From: Clusia tigrina
Taxonomy: Eukaryota; Arthropoda; Insecta; Diptera; Clusiidae
Length of the DNA stretch: 64,000 bases
Direction of reading: 5' to 3'
NCBI GenBank assembly: GCA_920105625.2
Contig: OV050030.1
Coordinates: 88,941,652 to 89,005,651 of the forward strand
In this document: positions 1 through 10,612 of the stretch, piece by piece
How positions within the stretch are numbered: position 1 is the first letter of the stretch
Layout: every line of letters starts with the position of its first letter
The notes under the pieces: model-generated
The model's database searches: none
What the model saw: only the letters and a program-made list of their open reading frames with translations
Told to the model about the DNA's origin: nothing
Made by a program: the position numbers and the translations under genes

Positions 1-1
1 G

Positions 2-496
2 TACTTGCGCAGTTTTGCCAAAGAAGACGGCTCGAATTGGGATCAATGGTTGACCACTGCAATGCATGTACACAATAATACGGTACATGTATCAACAAAG
101 CAAACTCCGTTCAGGACGCTCTACGGGTTTGATTTTAACATGCCAGCAAATTTGAAGCGCAAATGTGCGCCAGTGTACAATGCTGATGACCCGAATAAAG
201 TGCAAAAGTATCAGCTACAGCGAGCGCACGAGATGGTCAGAGAAAACCAGGATTGTGCTAAACGAGTAGCCAGGGAAGCCTATAACAAGGTACTAAACCG
301 AGTCGTTTTGAACGTGGGTGATCAAGTACTAATGAAGAATCAGGCTAGGAGAAACAAATTCTCACCTGTGTGGATAGGTCCGTATGTGGTAGCAGAGATC
401 CGAAGCCCAGTTACAACAGTCGTAACGATTATGGGCAAAAATAAAAAGCTACATAATAATTTGTTGAAATTATTCCACATTAGACCACGCGACTAA
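2..496 (+). pseudogene. pol: pol 3' end: integrase C-terminal domain (partial)
   Basis: The reading frame is open from the window edge to a TAA at 494-496, giving about 164 codons. It covers the end of the integrase catalytic core and the C-terminal DNA-binding part, including a GPY/F-type module (WIGPYVV near residue 122) and a basic tail. In Ty3/gypsy elements this domain helps integrase bind and insert the cDNA into chromatin. The visible part has no internal stop, but protease, reverse transcriptase and the DDE residues are outside the window, so function cannot be judged. Confidence 0.8.
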
Positions 497-2120
497 AGAC
501 ATTTGTTAATAGTGTTTTACAAATGTTAACACAAGAGTAACAATGTAAACATGTACGGGTGTGTATCAAATAACACACACAGCGCCGATTTTCAGAGTCA
601 ATGCCAGTAAAAGTGTGCCGCTTAAACTCGGGCAAGTAAAATTGACGTAATGAAAATCTGCTTATTAAGCACTATTGCCGAATGAAGACAGTAGAGAAAA
701 ATATTTTTTTGTTTACATATATATATTATTTACATATTAAATAATAATAAACGGGTTCATTGCACAATCGTGGGTAAGAAATATAAAACTTAACTGCAAA
801 TATGTACATACTCGTACATACATAAGGCAGTTTATGCGATGAAATTTGACGCATAAGCGTTAAAGCCAGGCAACGGCACCGTTGGTGAAGTAAGAGAATA
901 TGTATATATGTGTATGATGTACAGAGTGAATGTACGAACGTATATTTAAAAAAAATAAGTATTCTAGTTATGAGGAATGGGTATGAGGAATGGGTACGTA
1001 TGTATATTAAATACATACACACATACGGCAGCGCCTGGGTCAGCCATTGGTTGGGCCCCCATGGCTAGTCGAGGAGGCGTCGAATCTCAGTTGAGTCTAG
1101 ATTCAGCGAGGCAGTGTGCAGCAGGGGGGTTCCCGTTTCTTTTAGAGCAGCAAATACCTTGGAGTGGTGAATAACAGCAGCTCCTAATTTTAAGGTTGGT
1201 GTCATCATCTTGTTGGATTTCTTTTGGAAGTGTGGCAAATACAACGCAAAAGCACGGTTTTATAGTAAATCAATGAGAGGTCTGTTTTCGAAAATGTGCT
1301 AACAAGGCAAATTTTAACAAAAAAACAGAAAAAGTTAAACCTAAATTAGCTAAGCTAAAGTGCTGAGACATGTTCTCAAGTCGACCAGCGATAATCAGGT
1401 CATACTGTAGTGGGCAGGTTCGGCTAAAAGAAGAATGAGCACCCAACGACCATATTTCAAGTATGGGGTACTAGGTGTAGAGTAAGTATGCGAATATATA
1501 TTTGAACAAGTAGGTATTTTTATTGTGTAGTTAAGTATTTGAAGGCGGGAAATTAGGAATTAGGAGGTTGCAGACTTTGCAGCGGATTATATAAATATAC
1601 AAATCTTTTTTCTGTTTATTAATTAGGCATTTAGTGTATAGGTAAATGAAGAAAGGCATATTATAGGAAAGTGGGTATAGGTTTATTGATAAAATAGTGC
1701 CTTGAATATATGTATGTAGCCATGTACGATCTAGGAAGAGACGATCGTTAATGGATATATACATATCAGGTTATAGATAAATTTGGATCCAATAATTGAC
1801 TGCTATGAAATATATAGTGAATATATATGAATTGCTTCAAAACTAAAATAAGTGATAACTCACGTGTTGAAAAAGAGCACGGAAAATTAATAAAGCGAAA
1901 CTGATGCCCTATATGGCAATAATAACACATAGTCCAGTCCTCTTTTCCTATAGGATGCGGTAGCGAATCCAATAATGTAAGGGGAGAAGACGAGTGGACG
2001 TAAAATTGAATGATATAGAATTCAATTATAGAATAAGCAGGTTATGAAGATATTGTTGTATATTTATTCTGAAGTATCGTATGTTTAGTGGAAAATTTTA
2101 CTCTATTACGGTTATAGATC
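497..2120 (+). other. Long spacer between pol and env, no gene recognised
   Basis: About 1.6 kb separates the pol stop from the first plausible env start. It is A+T-rich with no convincing coding frame on either strand; short open frames here show no family motifs. In most errantiviruses env follows pol closely and is expressed from a spliced mRNA, so a gap of this size is unusual. It could be an intron or leader region, a decayed accessory reading frame, or sequence inserted later. Confidence 0.5.
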
Positions 2121-3938
2121 ATGTTAGTGATGTTGATGGCGGTTACCAACGGGATACGTGCAGGAGTGCGGTTGAACAAACTACCGGACACGGATGTATT
2201 GCTGGAAAAAACAGGAGATGTATGGTTCGCCAAAAATTATTAGGTGGTTGTAACTGAGCTTCCACGAACGGAATTGAAGATTTTTGTGGAACAGTTCAAA
2301 GGAATGCAGGAGACAACCAGGAAGTTATGTGAGAGGCATGCAGCGGCCAGTGGGACCGAGCTAAAACGTAGATGCGATTCTTCGACTTTGGAAATAGAGA
2401 CAATAATGAGAAGATTTCTGGAAAAAGAGAAGACATTGTCTCTGAAAGGGAGGATACGCCGGTCGCTAATAGATGCTGGCGGTGAAATTCTCAAATGGGC
2501 AATTGGTACAATGGACCACCAGGATTTAGATCGAATTTATGGTCACTTACAGGACCTTGAGAAGAAACAATCAAAGACATTGTCATTGCTGGGAAAAGAG
2601 GTGACTGTGATAAGAGCAGGTTATCAGGGGCTTCACGAAGCAGTGAATAAGACTTTCCAAGAGCTGGAAGAGATGCACTTGGCGTTGGAAGGCATTGGAA
2701 AGAGACATGAGGAAGCAGAAGTGAACTTGGCAGAATCTTTCATGTTGGGGAAAGTTATTTCTGAGGAGATGCTGAGGTTCCAGGACCAACAGCAAACGGA
2801 GATAGTGGTGCTTGATGATCTGATACATGGCAAGCTACACCCGTTGTTCCTGACGTCAGATGAGTTACTCAAAGCGTCACCAGTGTCGATGAAAGGAATT
2901 TCATGGTATAGCGAGGCACCGGAGCGGTTCTATGAACTAGCCGAGGTTCTCACAGAAATGGCGGAGAACGGTTTGAAAGTGGTCGTTAAGATTCCAGTGC
3001 CATTATTGGAGTTATTTACGATGCACAAAGTGTATCCTATACCCAAAAGACTAAACCCAGACTTGTGCGTGCTGCCGAAGACGAGATACGATTACATAGC
3101 AGCAAGCCAGGCACAAGAGCACTATATCGGCCTATCAATAGAGGACGAGGGGAAATGTCGAGAGGTGGGCACAACAAAACGTTTATGCTATCATCCCGGG
3201 AAAGTGATTACGCGAGCAAGCGATTACTGCGAGATAGAAGTCTTGAAGCATGAGCAAGATCAATGCGATCACATAGCCATTCCAGCCACGGGAGGAATTC
3301 TGATAGCTACCAGAGCCATAAACAGATGGCTCTACCATTTTGACGACCAGGTGACTTTCACGGCGGTGTGCTCAGACGAAACCACACGTTTGGAATTAGT
3401 GGACACCGGTTTTATGACCATCGAAGCTGGTTGCACAGTAATTGGCAAATGAGTAATGCTGGTCCATAAAAGTCAAGAAGAGTCACGGTACAAATTCTCA
3501 ACGTCCGTCATGGGAACAAACCGTTTAAGGACGAAACTGCGGGAGCTGCTGGGAAATCACAAACGAAGTGATTCTGGCCATACTCTCACAACACCGAACA
3601 CAGTCGCACTCATGCACTTCAAGGATCTACGAAGAACCCTAACAACGAACACCAAAGCGATCAGCGACTTGGTAAAGGAAGCAGAAGATGTTGAAAGGGT
3701 ATCACACCTCACCAATTCTTGAGAGATAGTGTACACCTGGATGAAGGGAGGCGTAGCCAGTATAGCTGGTCTCATCCTGGTAATAATGATGGTGATGACT
3801 CTCATTTCGAAGAAATGGTGCAAAATAGTAGCAGCCCTTCAAAGACTCGAATCAACCACACCAACGGCGCAGCACAATAACCATACCGACAACGGCAGCC
3901 GACAACCGGATCATCAGTTAGCAGAGGTTTTAACCTAA
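2121..3938 (+). pseudogene. env: env (baculovirus F-like fusion glycoprotein), three in-frame stops
   Basis: Starting at the ATG at 2121, preceded in frame by a stop, one frame runs to 3938 (about 606 codons) broken only by a TAG at 2241-2243 and TGAs at 3450-3452 and 3720-3722. No frameshift is needed. The order matches the errantivirus env/baculovirus F family: hydrophobic N-terminal leader, an arginine-rich furin-like cleavage site near 2450-2465, a hydrophobic segment after it, a helical heptad-rich stretch, and a C-terminal transmembrane segment at about 3729-3830 followed by a basic cytoplasmic tail. Such proteins mediate membrane fusion, but this copy cannot make a full product without readthrough. 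Preservation of the frame suggests decay after fairly recent function. Confidence 0.82.
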
Positions 3939-4276
3939 GATTTTGGATGTAAATATCATAGTAAAATATAAGATCTTAAGTATAGAAGTAAATTGTATTG
4001 TACGCCCGTGAGAAAAGAGTCGATGAAAAACCAAACATAAAAAGGGGAATATAACTACAAAATAAAAAAGGGGGGAAAAAAACTATAAAGGAAGAAGTAA
4101 AAAAAAAAAAACAATAAAGAAAAGAATAAAAAAGGATTTAAAAAGAACCCAAAATGAAAAAAGACGATTTGAAAAAAAAAAAACTAAAACACATTATATT
4201 TATATACTATAGGTTTAAGAAAATGCACGGATTGTCTAAAGTGCAGGAAAAAGAAAAAATATTGTAAGAATTCTTT

Positions 4277-4299
4277 AGAAGTTAGTTGCACTAACTTCT
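4277..4299 (+). other. Perfect 10-bp hairpin before the polypurine tract
   Basis: AGAAGTTAGT at 4277-4286 and its exact reverse complement at 4290-4299 are separated by three bases (TGC). The hairpin is followed immediately by TTTT and the polypurine tract. It lies in the 3' untranslated region of the env mRNA; a role in RNA processing or plus-strand priming is only a guess. Confidence 0.7.
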
Positions 4300-4302
4300 T
4301 TT

Positions 4303-4318
4303 AGAAAGAGGGGAGGGA
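4303..4318 (+). other. Polypurine tract of the LTR element
   Basis: An unbroken purine run (AGAAAGAGGGGAGGGA) directly abuts the LTR start TGTTGTG at 4319. In LTR retrotransposons this tract primes plus-strand DNA synthesis, and its position fixes the 5' edge of the 3' LTR. Confidence 0.85.
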
Positions 4319-4817
4319 TGTTGTGAGTTAGAACCAAGCTACCTTCGTGTAGTTGACTCACAGCATCGACTCCTAATAGATGCCACACTCTGTGGGATTA
4401 GCATGTGCTAAAATTGTTTAACAGTAAGACATACTTTTAGGGTCTAAGTATTTTAAGCTAAAATGGTATGTGTAATGTTACAATGTAAACTTTTAGGGTA
4501 TTACAGTTCCGCAGTCGAGTCGACGAGGGCAGCGTAATGCACCGTCGCCACTTTTGTAGTAGGTCAGTTGGCTTGACCAACTGACACCAATTAGCAGATG
4601 CGGAACTGGAACACCAGAAAGGTCAGTTCACAGACTGAGATAAGTGTTGAGAAATAGTATATAAGATTTAGTATTGGTAAGAATAAGTCTTCTTGTGATT
4701 TTGACTTCAAAATGAAAAGTGCCTGTGAGTTTTATTTGGAACAAAGTGGTTTAGGGTTTCAGGTACACGCGCGCACAGCAGAAGGACGTCCCGTCAAACA
4801 AGGACAATACCCCAACA
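4319..4817 (+). repeat. 3' LTR (499 bp)
   Basis: The LTR begins TGTTG right after the polypurine tract and ends CAACA at 4813-4817, a 5-bp inverted terminal repeat of the usual TG...CA form. A TATA-like stretch occurs near 4660. The sequence beyond 4817 is COX3-like. The 5' partner LTR is outside the window, so age and target duplication cannot be read. Confidence 0.75.
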
Positions 4818-4970
4818 AACATCATTTTTATATGTTTGTTTAGTTCGACATTTAAAATGTCATTTTTCTAAAAATCATCATTTTGGATTTGAAGCAGCTG
4901 CCTGATATTGACATTTTGTTGATATTGTCTGATTATTTTTATACATTTCAATTTATTGATGAGGTAATTA
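4818..4970 (+). pseudogene. COX3: NUMT: COX3 3' end
   Basis: Read under the mitochondrial code, this encodes the C-terminal segment of cytochrome oxidase subunit III, including the HHFGFEAAA motif and a Trp/Phe-rich last helix. The 5' side is cut by the LTR element ending at 4817. tRNA-Gly and ND3 follow, as in insect mtDNA. It cannot function in the nucleus. Confidence 0.88.
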
Positions 4971-5036
4971 ATTTTTATATAGTATAAAAAGTACATGTGA
5001 CTTCCAATCATAAAGTTTATTATTAATAACATAAAA
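4971..5036 (+). tRNA. trnG: NUMT: mitochondrial tRNA-Gly (TCC)
   Basis: The anticodon arm with TCC lies at about 4998-5014, and the position between COX3 and ND3 is the standard insect one. It is a nuclear copy and probably inert. Confidence 0.75.
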
Positions 5037-5278
5037 AATTATTATATTCATATTTATTATTATAATTTTATCACTAATTTCTGTATTTGTAATAGTTTTA
5101 GCTTCAATTCTTGCAAAAAAAATCATCATAGACCGAGAAAAAAATTCTCCTTTTGAGTGTGGATTTGACCCAAGTTCATCCTCTCGTCTTCCTTTCTCCT
5201 TACGATTTTTTCTAATTACTATCATTTTTTTAATTTTTGATGTAGAAATTGCTTTAATTTTACCTATAATCATTATTA
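5037..5278 (+). pseudogene. ND3: NUMT: ND3, 3'-truncated
   Basis: NADH dehydrogenase subunit 3 is recognisable by the conserved segment [11 protein letters not shown] near 5140-5170 and the following [20 protein letters not shown] helix region. About 240 of roughly 350 bp remain. The frame is cut at 5278 by a foldback element, and the end of ND3 and tRNA-Ala are not found beyond it. Confidence 0.88.
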
Positions 5279-5478
5279 AGATAATTTTTGTTACGAATTT
5301 ATTGACAAGACAAGTTAAAACAGTAGTTGCAATTGCGTATGTGGTTATGCCACCGGAATAATTTTTCAGAAGAAATCTTCTTGTTCTGAAAAATTATCAC
5401 TGTGGCATAACCACATACGCAATTGCAACTACTGTTGTAACTTGTCTTGTCAATAAATTCGTTAACAAAATAATCTTC
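5279..5478. mobile_element. Foldback/MITE-like palindromic element inside ND3
   Basis: The two halves of this 200-bp segment are near-perfect reverse complements around a short spacer near 5378. The outer ends read AAGATAATTTTTG on the left and the complement, with one or two changes, on the right. It has no coding capacity. This matches a non-autonomous foldback or MITE DNA transposon. The superfamily cannot be assigned because no clean target duplication is visible. Confidence 0.75.
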
Positions 5479-5554
5479 ATATACACAGAATTGACGACTA
5501 TCGACTTACTCATATAGTCATTATTATTAAATTCTCTAATTTTATAATTTGAAG
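5479..5554. other. Short unassigned sequence between foldback element and TA repeat
   Basis: The 76 bp do not match the ND3 end or tRNA-Ala expected here. No feature is recognised. Confidence 0.4.
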
Positions 5555-5812
<258 letters not shown>

Positions 5813-5813
5813 A

Positions 5814-5880
5814 TTAATTGAAACCAAAAAGAGTTATATCACTGCTAATGATAAGATTGAATAATTTATTCCAATTAAAG
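5814..5880 (+). tRNA. trnN: NUMT: mitochondrial tRNA-Asn, anticodon changed
   Basis: The body matches insect mitochondrial tRNA-Asn, with the acceptor arm TTAATTG/CAATTAA. The anticodon position (5845-5847) reads GCT rather than GTT, consistent with loss of constraint in the nucleus. Confidence 0.75.
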
Positions 5881-5946
5881 AAGTAAAATGCTTAAGAAAA
5901 ATCCGCTAACTTTTATCTTTTAATGGTTAAATTCCATTTATACTTC
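5881..5946 (+). tRNA. trnS1: NUMT: mitochondrial tRNA-Ser (AGN, GCT)
   Basis: The GCT anticodon lies near 5909, followed by the long variable/T region typical of D-armless tRNA-Ser(AGN). It is in its usual place between Asn and Glu. Confidence 0.75.
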
Positions 5947-6012
5947 TATTTATATAGTTTAATAAAAACTTTACATTTTCAATGTAAAATTAAATAGCTT
6001 TATTTTATAAAT
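5947..6012 (+). tRNA. trnE: NUMT: mitochondrial tRNA-Glu (TTC)
   Basis: ATTTATATAGTTTAA acceptor/D-arm sequence and a TTC anticodon near 5978 identify tRNA-Glu, in standard order before tRNA-Phe. Confidence 0.75.
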
Positions 6013-6033
6013 TACTAAAATTAATTCATAATA

Positions 6034-6097
6034 TTTAAAGACTAAAATAGTCATCACTACAGCTTCAATATAGAGCTTTGAATTAAGCTATTTAAAT
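6034..6097 (-). tRNA. trnF: NUMT: mitochondrial tRNA-Phe (GAA)
   Basis: On the minus strand the segment begins ATTTAAATAGCTTAA and carries a GAA anticodon near 6063. Opposite orientation to tRNA-Glu and placement before the ND5 3' end are as in insect mtDNA. Confidence 0.75.
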
Positions 6098-6204
6098 ATA
6101 TTAATAATAAACAAATAATAATTCATATAAAAAATGATAATAAATAAATTTTTAAATTATTATTTTGTAAAATATTTAATAACTGAGAAAAATTAATTAA
6201 CTTT
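6098..6204 (-). pseudogene. ND5: NUMT: ND5 3' end
   Basis: The A+T-rich sequence directly after tRNA-Phe occupies the place of the 3' terminus of ND5 on the minus strand. It is short and low-complexity, so the call rests mainly on position. It is cut at about 6204 by the Jockey fragment, and roughly 0.7 kb of central ND5 is absent on the other side. Confidence 0.55.
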
Positions 6205-7075
6205 TTATAAATATATTGACCCCCAATAATTCAGATCAACCCTGATCAAATGATTAAAATTTTCAACAACAAACTCAATATCCTCAGCACTCTTCAGACA
6301 AATATTGACGCACAGAATGTCATCTACAATTTCCTTGAAATGGAACCAGTTTGTTTGTTTCGTATGTAGAGTGATTGGTTTTATTGTGCATTCTACCTTC
6401 GAGTTCAGTGTTGCAATAATAGGAGAGTGGTCTGATGACAGATCCAGCGACGGGGATATCTCAACACAGCTTCTGAGAACACCTTTCATCACGCAGAAGT
6501 CAATGACATCTGGAATTTTGTTTCTATCGAATAGCCAGTATGTGGGTTGACCTGTTGATACGTGTATAAGGTTGTGGTCTTGCATTGTTTTTAGTAGCTC
6601 TCTTCCTTTCGGATTGATTGTCCGAGAACCCCAAAATTGGTGTTTAGCGTTGTAATCACCACCAGCCAAAAATTCCACACCAAGTGTTTGAAAAAAATGG
6701 TAATATTGCTCTTTTTTAATGGAATACCTCGGAGGGCAATACAATGATGTTATGGTTAGCGGTCCATATTGGTCATGTATTGTTATGCTTGTTGCTTGAA
6801 TGTGAAATTTTTCATAATTGTCTTGTACTGTGTGTTTTATTTTGTTTTTAATGATGATAGCAGTACCACCGCGTGCTGTGCCGGCTGGATGATTTGTGTG
6901 ATATATATTGTATTGATTTATTTTTAAGAAGCTTTTGCTTGTGAAGTGTGTCTCAGATATTAGCATTATGTCAAATTTGTGCTGTTCCATAAATGTTTTG
7001 ACTTCATAACTATGACGAGAAAGGCCGTTCGCATTCCATACTGCATTCCATAGCGCGCTTACGACATTTGGATTG
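6205..7075 (-). pseudogene. Jockey ORF2 endonuclease domain, truncated
   Basis: The continuous frame (Met codon at 6990, homology extending upstream to about 7075) encodes an apurinic-like endonuclease that nicks target DNA for LINE insertion. Visible motifs are WNANG (7055-7035 region), SETHF, a GGDYNAKH box and SDHSP near the end. All active-site blocks of the endonuclease are present, but the frame runs into ND5-like sequence at the 3' edge and the reverse transcriptase is missing. Confidence 0.85.
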
Positions 7076-7198
7076 TGGATCGGTTTGAATATTTCCTACT
7101 GGGTGTTTTATTGTGAGTGAATCAATATATTTATCTGATGAGTGGGTTATTGTTGTTGAGTGAGTTTTAGGAGTAAGTACACGGCTTTTATATGCTGA

Positions 7199-7658
7199 TT
7201 AATTTTGTGTATTTCCTAGTGGGTGCTTAAATGAGAGTGTGTTAATGCTGTTATGTGTTGAACGGGCAATTGCTGCTGAGCAAGATTCAGTAATTAGAGG
7301 TGGAGCCGAAGCTGTAGTGAGTTTGCTTGCACATATTGAATTTGTGTACGAAACGGTTGTATTTGTTGTTGCATTTGATGAAGCTAGAGTTGTAATTATT
7401 TTGATAGTGGTCGTTAGGGCATCGGAAAAATTGTTTGAGGAGGACAGGGCACCTTGCATATTTATACCATCAACCTTTTGATTTTTTTGTGGAGAAGATC
7501 GCTCTCTGACGGACACTCGGCATAGATGGACCGCTATTGACTATCATAGGGAACGCACTCATAGGAGAGCCGGCTCTTTGATTTTCCATAACTGTCTCAT
7601 TTTTTTGTGTATTCCTACGCTCGCTCTGTGGCGAGCGTAAAACACTCATTTGGCGCAC
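7199..7658 (-). pseudogene. Jockey ORF1 remnant
   Basis: Two overlapping frames (7470-7658 and 7199-7516) make a Ser/Thr/Ala-rich N-terminal ORF1 segment. A frameshift near 7490-7510 joins them, and the zinc-knuckle C-terminal half is missing before the endonuclease starts. ORF1 proteins of Jockey elements bind the element RNA. Identification rests on position upstream of the endonuclease. Confidence 0.5.
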
Positions 7659-7861
7659 TTACCTATATATATGTATTTTGTAATTTTGTTTTAACTTTTG
7701 TCACTATTTCTTTTTATTAAATGGCAGACTGCAACCACCACTAAACAGTATTTATCAAAAAATGCCAATTAAACGTCCTGTCGCACTTTGACACTTTTTT
7801 TTAAAGTTTTTTAGATTTGCAAGCAGAGTGAAAAGAAACCAGACCGTACCGTAAGAGAGAA

Positions 7862-8797
7862 TATTACAACAATATAAACAATAAAGCTTTTAATAAAGCA
7901 TGAGTCAATAAGTGAAAAAAGCTAATTTATAAAATCCTATTGAGAAAATTCTTATTATTAAACCGAATTATCTTAATGTTGATAAAGCAATAATTTTTTT
8001 TTAAATCAAATTCAAAATTTGCCCCTAACCCAGCTATTGTTATAGTTAATCCAGATAATAATAATAATAATTGACCAAATAAATTATCAACTAATAATAT
8101 ATTAAATCAAATTATTAAATAAATACCCGCAGTAACTAAAGTGGAAGAATGAAAGCAGGTGTAGGAGCAGCTATCGCAGCAGGTAATCGAGAAGAAAATG
8201 GAATTTGTGCACTTTTAGCTATTGCAGCTAAAATTAATAATCCTGTAATAATTTGTGTTTCTATATTATTTTTTAAAATTTCTAATATAAAATAAAAAGA
8301 TCACCCCCCATAATTTAATATTCAAGCAATAGCTAATAAAATAGCTACATCCCCAATTCGATTTGATAAAACTGTTAATATTCCTGCATTAAAAGATTTT
8401 ACATTTTGAAAATATATAACTAAACAATAACAAACTAAACCTAGTCCATCTCAACCTAACAAAATTCTAATTAAATTTGGACTTATAATTAATAATATTA
8501 TAGATATCACAAATATTAAGACTAATAAAATAAAACGATTAATATTAATATCTTCACTAATATATTCTTTTCTGTAATAAATTACTAAACAAGAAATTAA
8601 CAAAACAAATGATGTAAATAATAAACTTATTCAATCTAATAAAATAGCTATAATGATTCTTGAAGAATTTAATGACACAACTTCTCACTCTAAAAAATAA
8701 ATGAATTCTATATTTATAAATCAAATAGCCATTAAAAAAAAGATTTCTAAAATTTAATAAAATTACAAATCTAATTGAACAAACTGATCTAAAATCA
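7862..8797 (-). pseudogene. ND5: NUMT: ND5 5' part
   Basis: On the minus strand this encodes the N-terminal half of NADH dehydrogenase subunit 5, with several frameshifts. The first helix (near 8797-8740) and a well conserved stretch near 8160-8240 are clear. It ends at the Jockey fragment; about 0.7 kb of central ND5 is not present. tRNA-His adjoins its start, as in insect mtDNA. Confidence 0.88.
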
Positions 8798-8851
8798 ATT
8801 ATTCCATATCCTTGACACCACAAATGAATATTTTTATTAAACTATTTAGAT
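8798..8851 (-). tRNA. trnH: NUMT: mitochondrial tRNA-His (GTG)
   Basis: Minus-strand sequence begins ATCTAAATAGTTTAA and carries GTG in TTTGTGGTGTC near 8813-8825. ND4 would normally follow; here the R1-like fragment begins a few bases on. Confidence 0.75.
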
Positions 8852-9049
8852 ACAATCATAACATTTTTTTTCTGTTTTTTTTTTTTGGTAGAGAGGGTAA
8901 AAATGCCTGCCGCATCATCAAAACTGTCGTCACAGATTTGGTATGTGAGAATTGCACCCACTAAAACATCCCCCTCTCTCGCTGAGGACATCTCCTCACC
9001 CTGGAACCCCTTTTATACTTCCTTCAAGGTGGAGATTCTCACTTCGTCC

Positions 9050-10372
9050 CTATTGGACTCTCAACATTATTCCTGCGTCCAGGTCCCGTATTTTCCGCCG
9101 GAGCACATTTTCCACATATTTATCGACGTGGTCCCAGTTTTCTTTGCTGCTTAGCATAACCTCCACAATGTTCTCGGTGGCTAAGGTTTCCCCGATTTCC
9201 ATTTCAAATGTGGTGCGCTCTGTTTGCCACCTTGTGCATTTGAAAAAGGTGTGCTCTGCATCATCCACATTGATTTCGCCATATATACACTCAGGCCCTC
9301 CAATTTTTCCCATTCGGTGTAGGTACTTGCAGAAGTATCCGTGACCAGACAGTTACTGCGTGAGGTAGATATTGACGGTTCCGGCTGTTCCTCCAGCTCG
9401 TTATGTCGGGTATGAGTCTCGCTGTCCATCTTCCGCGACTCTCGGCGGCCCACCGTTCTTGACAATGGTGCACGGTTTTTTGCTTTATATCTTGCGCGGT
9501 TCCTCTGGTATTTTTACCCATCTTGGCTTCCCGTAGGTGTTTGCGTTCGAGGGCCAAGAGGTCGATGGGGATTAAGCAGCTAATTACAATAATTGCTGGC
9601 TCCGATACAGTACGGTACGCTGAAGCTACTCGCAGAGCTCCGGTTCGTTGCACGGAGGATACAACTTTTCTTCGGTCGTGCACCTTCAGCTTGTCAGCCC
9701 ACAATTCGCTACCATACAGCAGAATGGAGTGCGTTGTCATCATAAGAAGTTTCCTCTTGCTGGTCCTCCAATGTTTGCCATTAGTCTGCTGAGAGAAGCC
9801 GTTACCCGTGCTGCCTTCGCCGCCGCATTTTGAATTTCCGCCCAGTAGGTGAGCTTGGAGTCAAGCTGAATTCCCAGTTACTTTATCACCTTTTGTGTCC
9901 TGATGGTCTCGGAGCAAACTCTCAAATCGATTTCTATTGGAATCTGCTTTCTCGTGAGGAATAGCAGTTCCGTCTTTTCCGTGACAACTTCAAGCCATGT
10001 GAATCGAGCCACCTCTGGGTTCTGATCATGACCTGGTTCAGATTTCTTTGGGCGCCTTCCGAGTCGCGTGCGGTGATGGCAGCTGCAATGTCGTCTGCGT
10101 GTCCGACTAGATGAGTGTCATCTGGCATCTCTATGCGCAAAATGCCGTCGTAGCTTATATTCCAAAGGCCCGCTCCGAGGATGGACCCTTGCGCTGCCCC
10201 TGACGTGATGGTTTTGCTTCGGGTGCCATTGTTGGTCGCGTATATCAACATTCTATCTTTAAGGTAGCTCCGGATTATCTTCTTCAGATAAGCTGGTATC
10301 TGAAAACGATTTTCAAGTGCCTCGATCATATCCACCCACCTAGCGCTGTTGAAAGCGTTTCTGACGTCTAAT
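9050..10372 (-). pseudogene. R1-like pol: end of reverse transcriptase and C-terminal zinc domain
   Basis: Frames 9934-10372, 9291-9743 and 9050-9313 together give the last reverse transcriptase blocks and the C-terminal domain. The catalytic box reads HADD where the sister copy has YADD, so even this motif is changed. The C-terminal domain includes a C-x-H-x4-C-type finger (ECIYG...AEHTFFKC) typical of R1-clade LINEs. At least two frameshifts and a TAA at 9878-9880 break it. The same TAA occurs in the sister copy at 27764-27766. Confidence 0.8.
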
Positions 10373-10598
10373 GTTGAGCATCAACGCAGAGGCAGCACAA
10401 CACCGTTTCGCCACATCGTATGCACAGGCCTTGACCTTTCCTGTCAGGTCCTTTGCACTGACATGTTAGATGACCAGGAGCAAAGCACCGGAAACACCGT
10501 TTTGTATCATGCCCTGGCCTTAATCTGCAGTTAACCCATCCGATCCTGATGCAATCTTTCTTCAGCAGTATATTGGCGAGCTCCGATGACATCGTTAC
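10373..10598 (-). pseudogene. R1-like gag: zinc-knuckle segment
   Basis: The frame encodes CCHC knuckles (CFRCFAPGHLTCQC, then a second motif ending in a broken finger), the nucleic-acid binding part of ORF1. It is fused directly to the reverse transcriptase end by an internal deletion, and split from the rest of gag by the nested element at 10613-11468. One-to-one similarity to 25380-25570 of the plus-strand copy supports the call. Confidence 0.8.
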
Positions 10599-10612
10599 AT
10601 AGGCTCGCACCT

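Larger units (their letters stand above)
1..4817 (+). mobile_element. Env-bearing Ty3/gypsy LTR retrotransposon, 3' part
   Basis: The window opens inside a Ty3/gypsy (errantivirus-like) element on the plus strand. In order it shows the end of pol (integrase C-terminus, stop at 494-496), a 1.6-kb stretch without a clear gene, a decayed env gene (2121-3938), an A/G-rich 3' region, a perfect hairpin, a polypurine tract and one LTR (4319-4817). The gag gene, most of pol and the 5' LTR lie left of the window. The base after the LTR is already COX3-like mitochondrial DNA, so this element inserted into the mitochondrial block; the missing middle of COX3 may lie beyond its left end. Class and order are clear; family name is not assigned. 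Confidence 0.88.
6205..7861 (-). mobile_element. Jockey-clade LINE fragment, 3'-truncated
   Basis: The minus-strand order is 5' untranslated region (about 7660-7861), ORF1 remnant (7199-7658) and endonuclease (6205-about 7075). Reverse transcriptase, 3' untranslated region and poly(A) are missing. LINEs are normally 5'-truncated, so loss of the 3' half points to a later deletion. ND5 is also missing its middle at this place, so one deletion probably removed both. The endonuclease resembles that of the intact Jockey copy at 34.1-38.9 kb but is clearly a different element. Confidence 0.85.

Noticed and set aside
726..1174. Small open frames between pol and env
   Set aside because: Short, A+T-rich and without motifs or codon bias.
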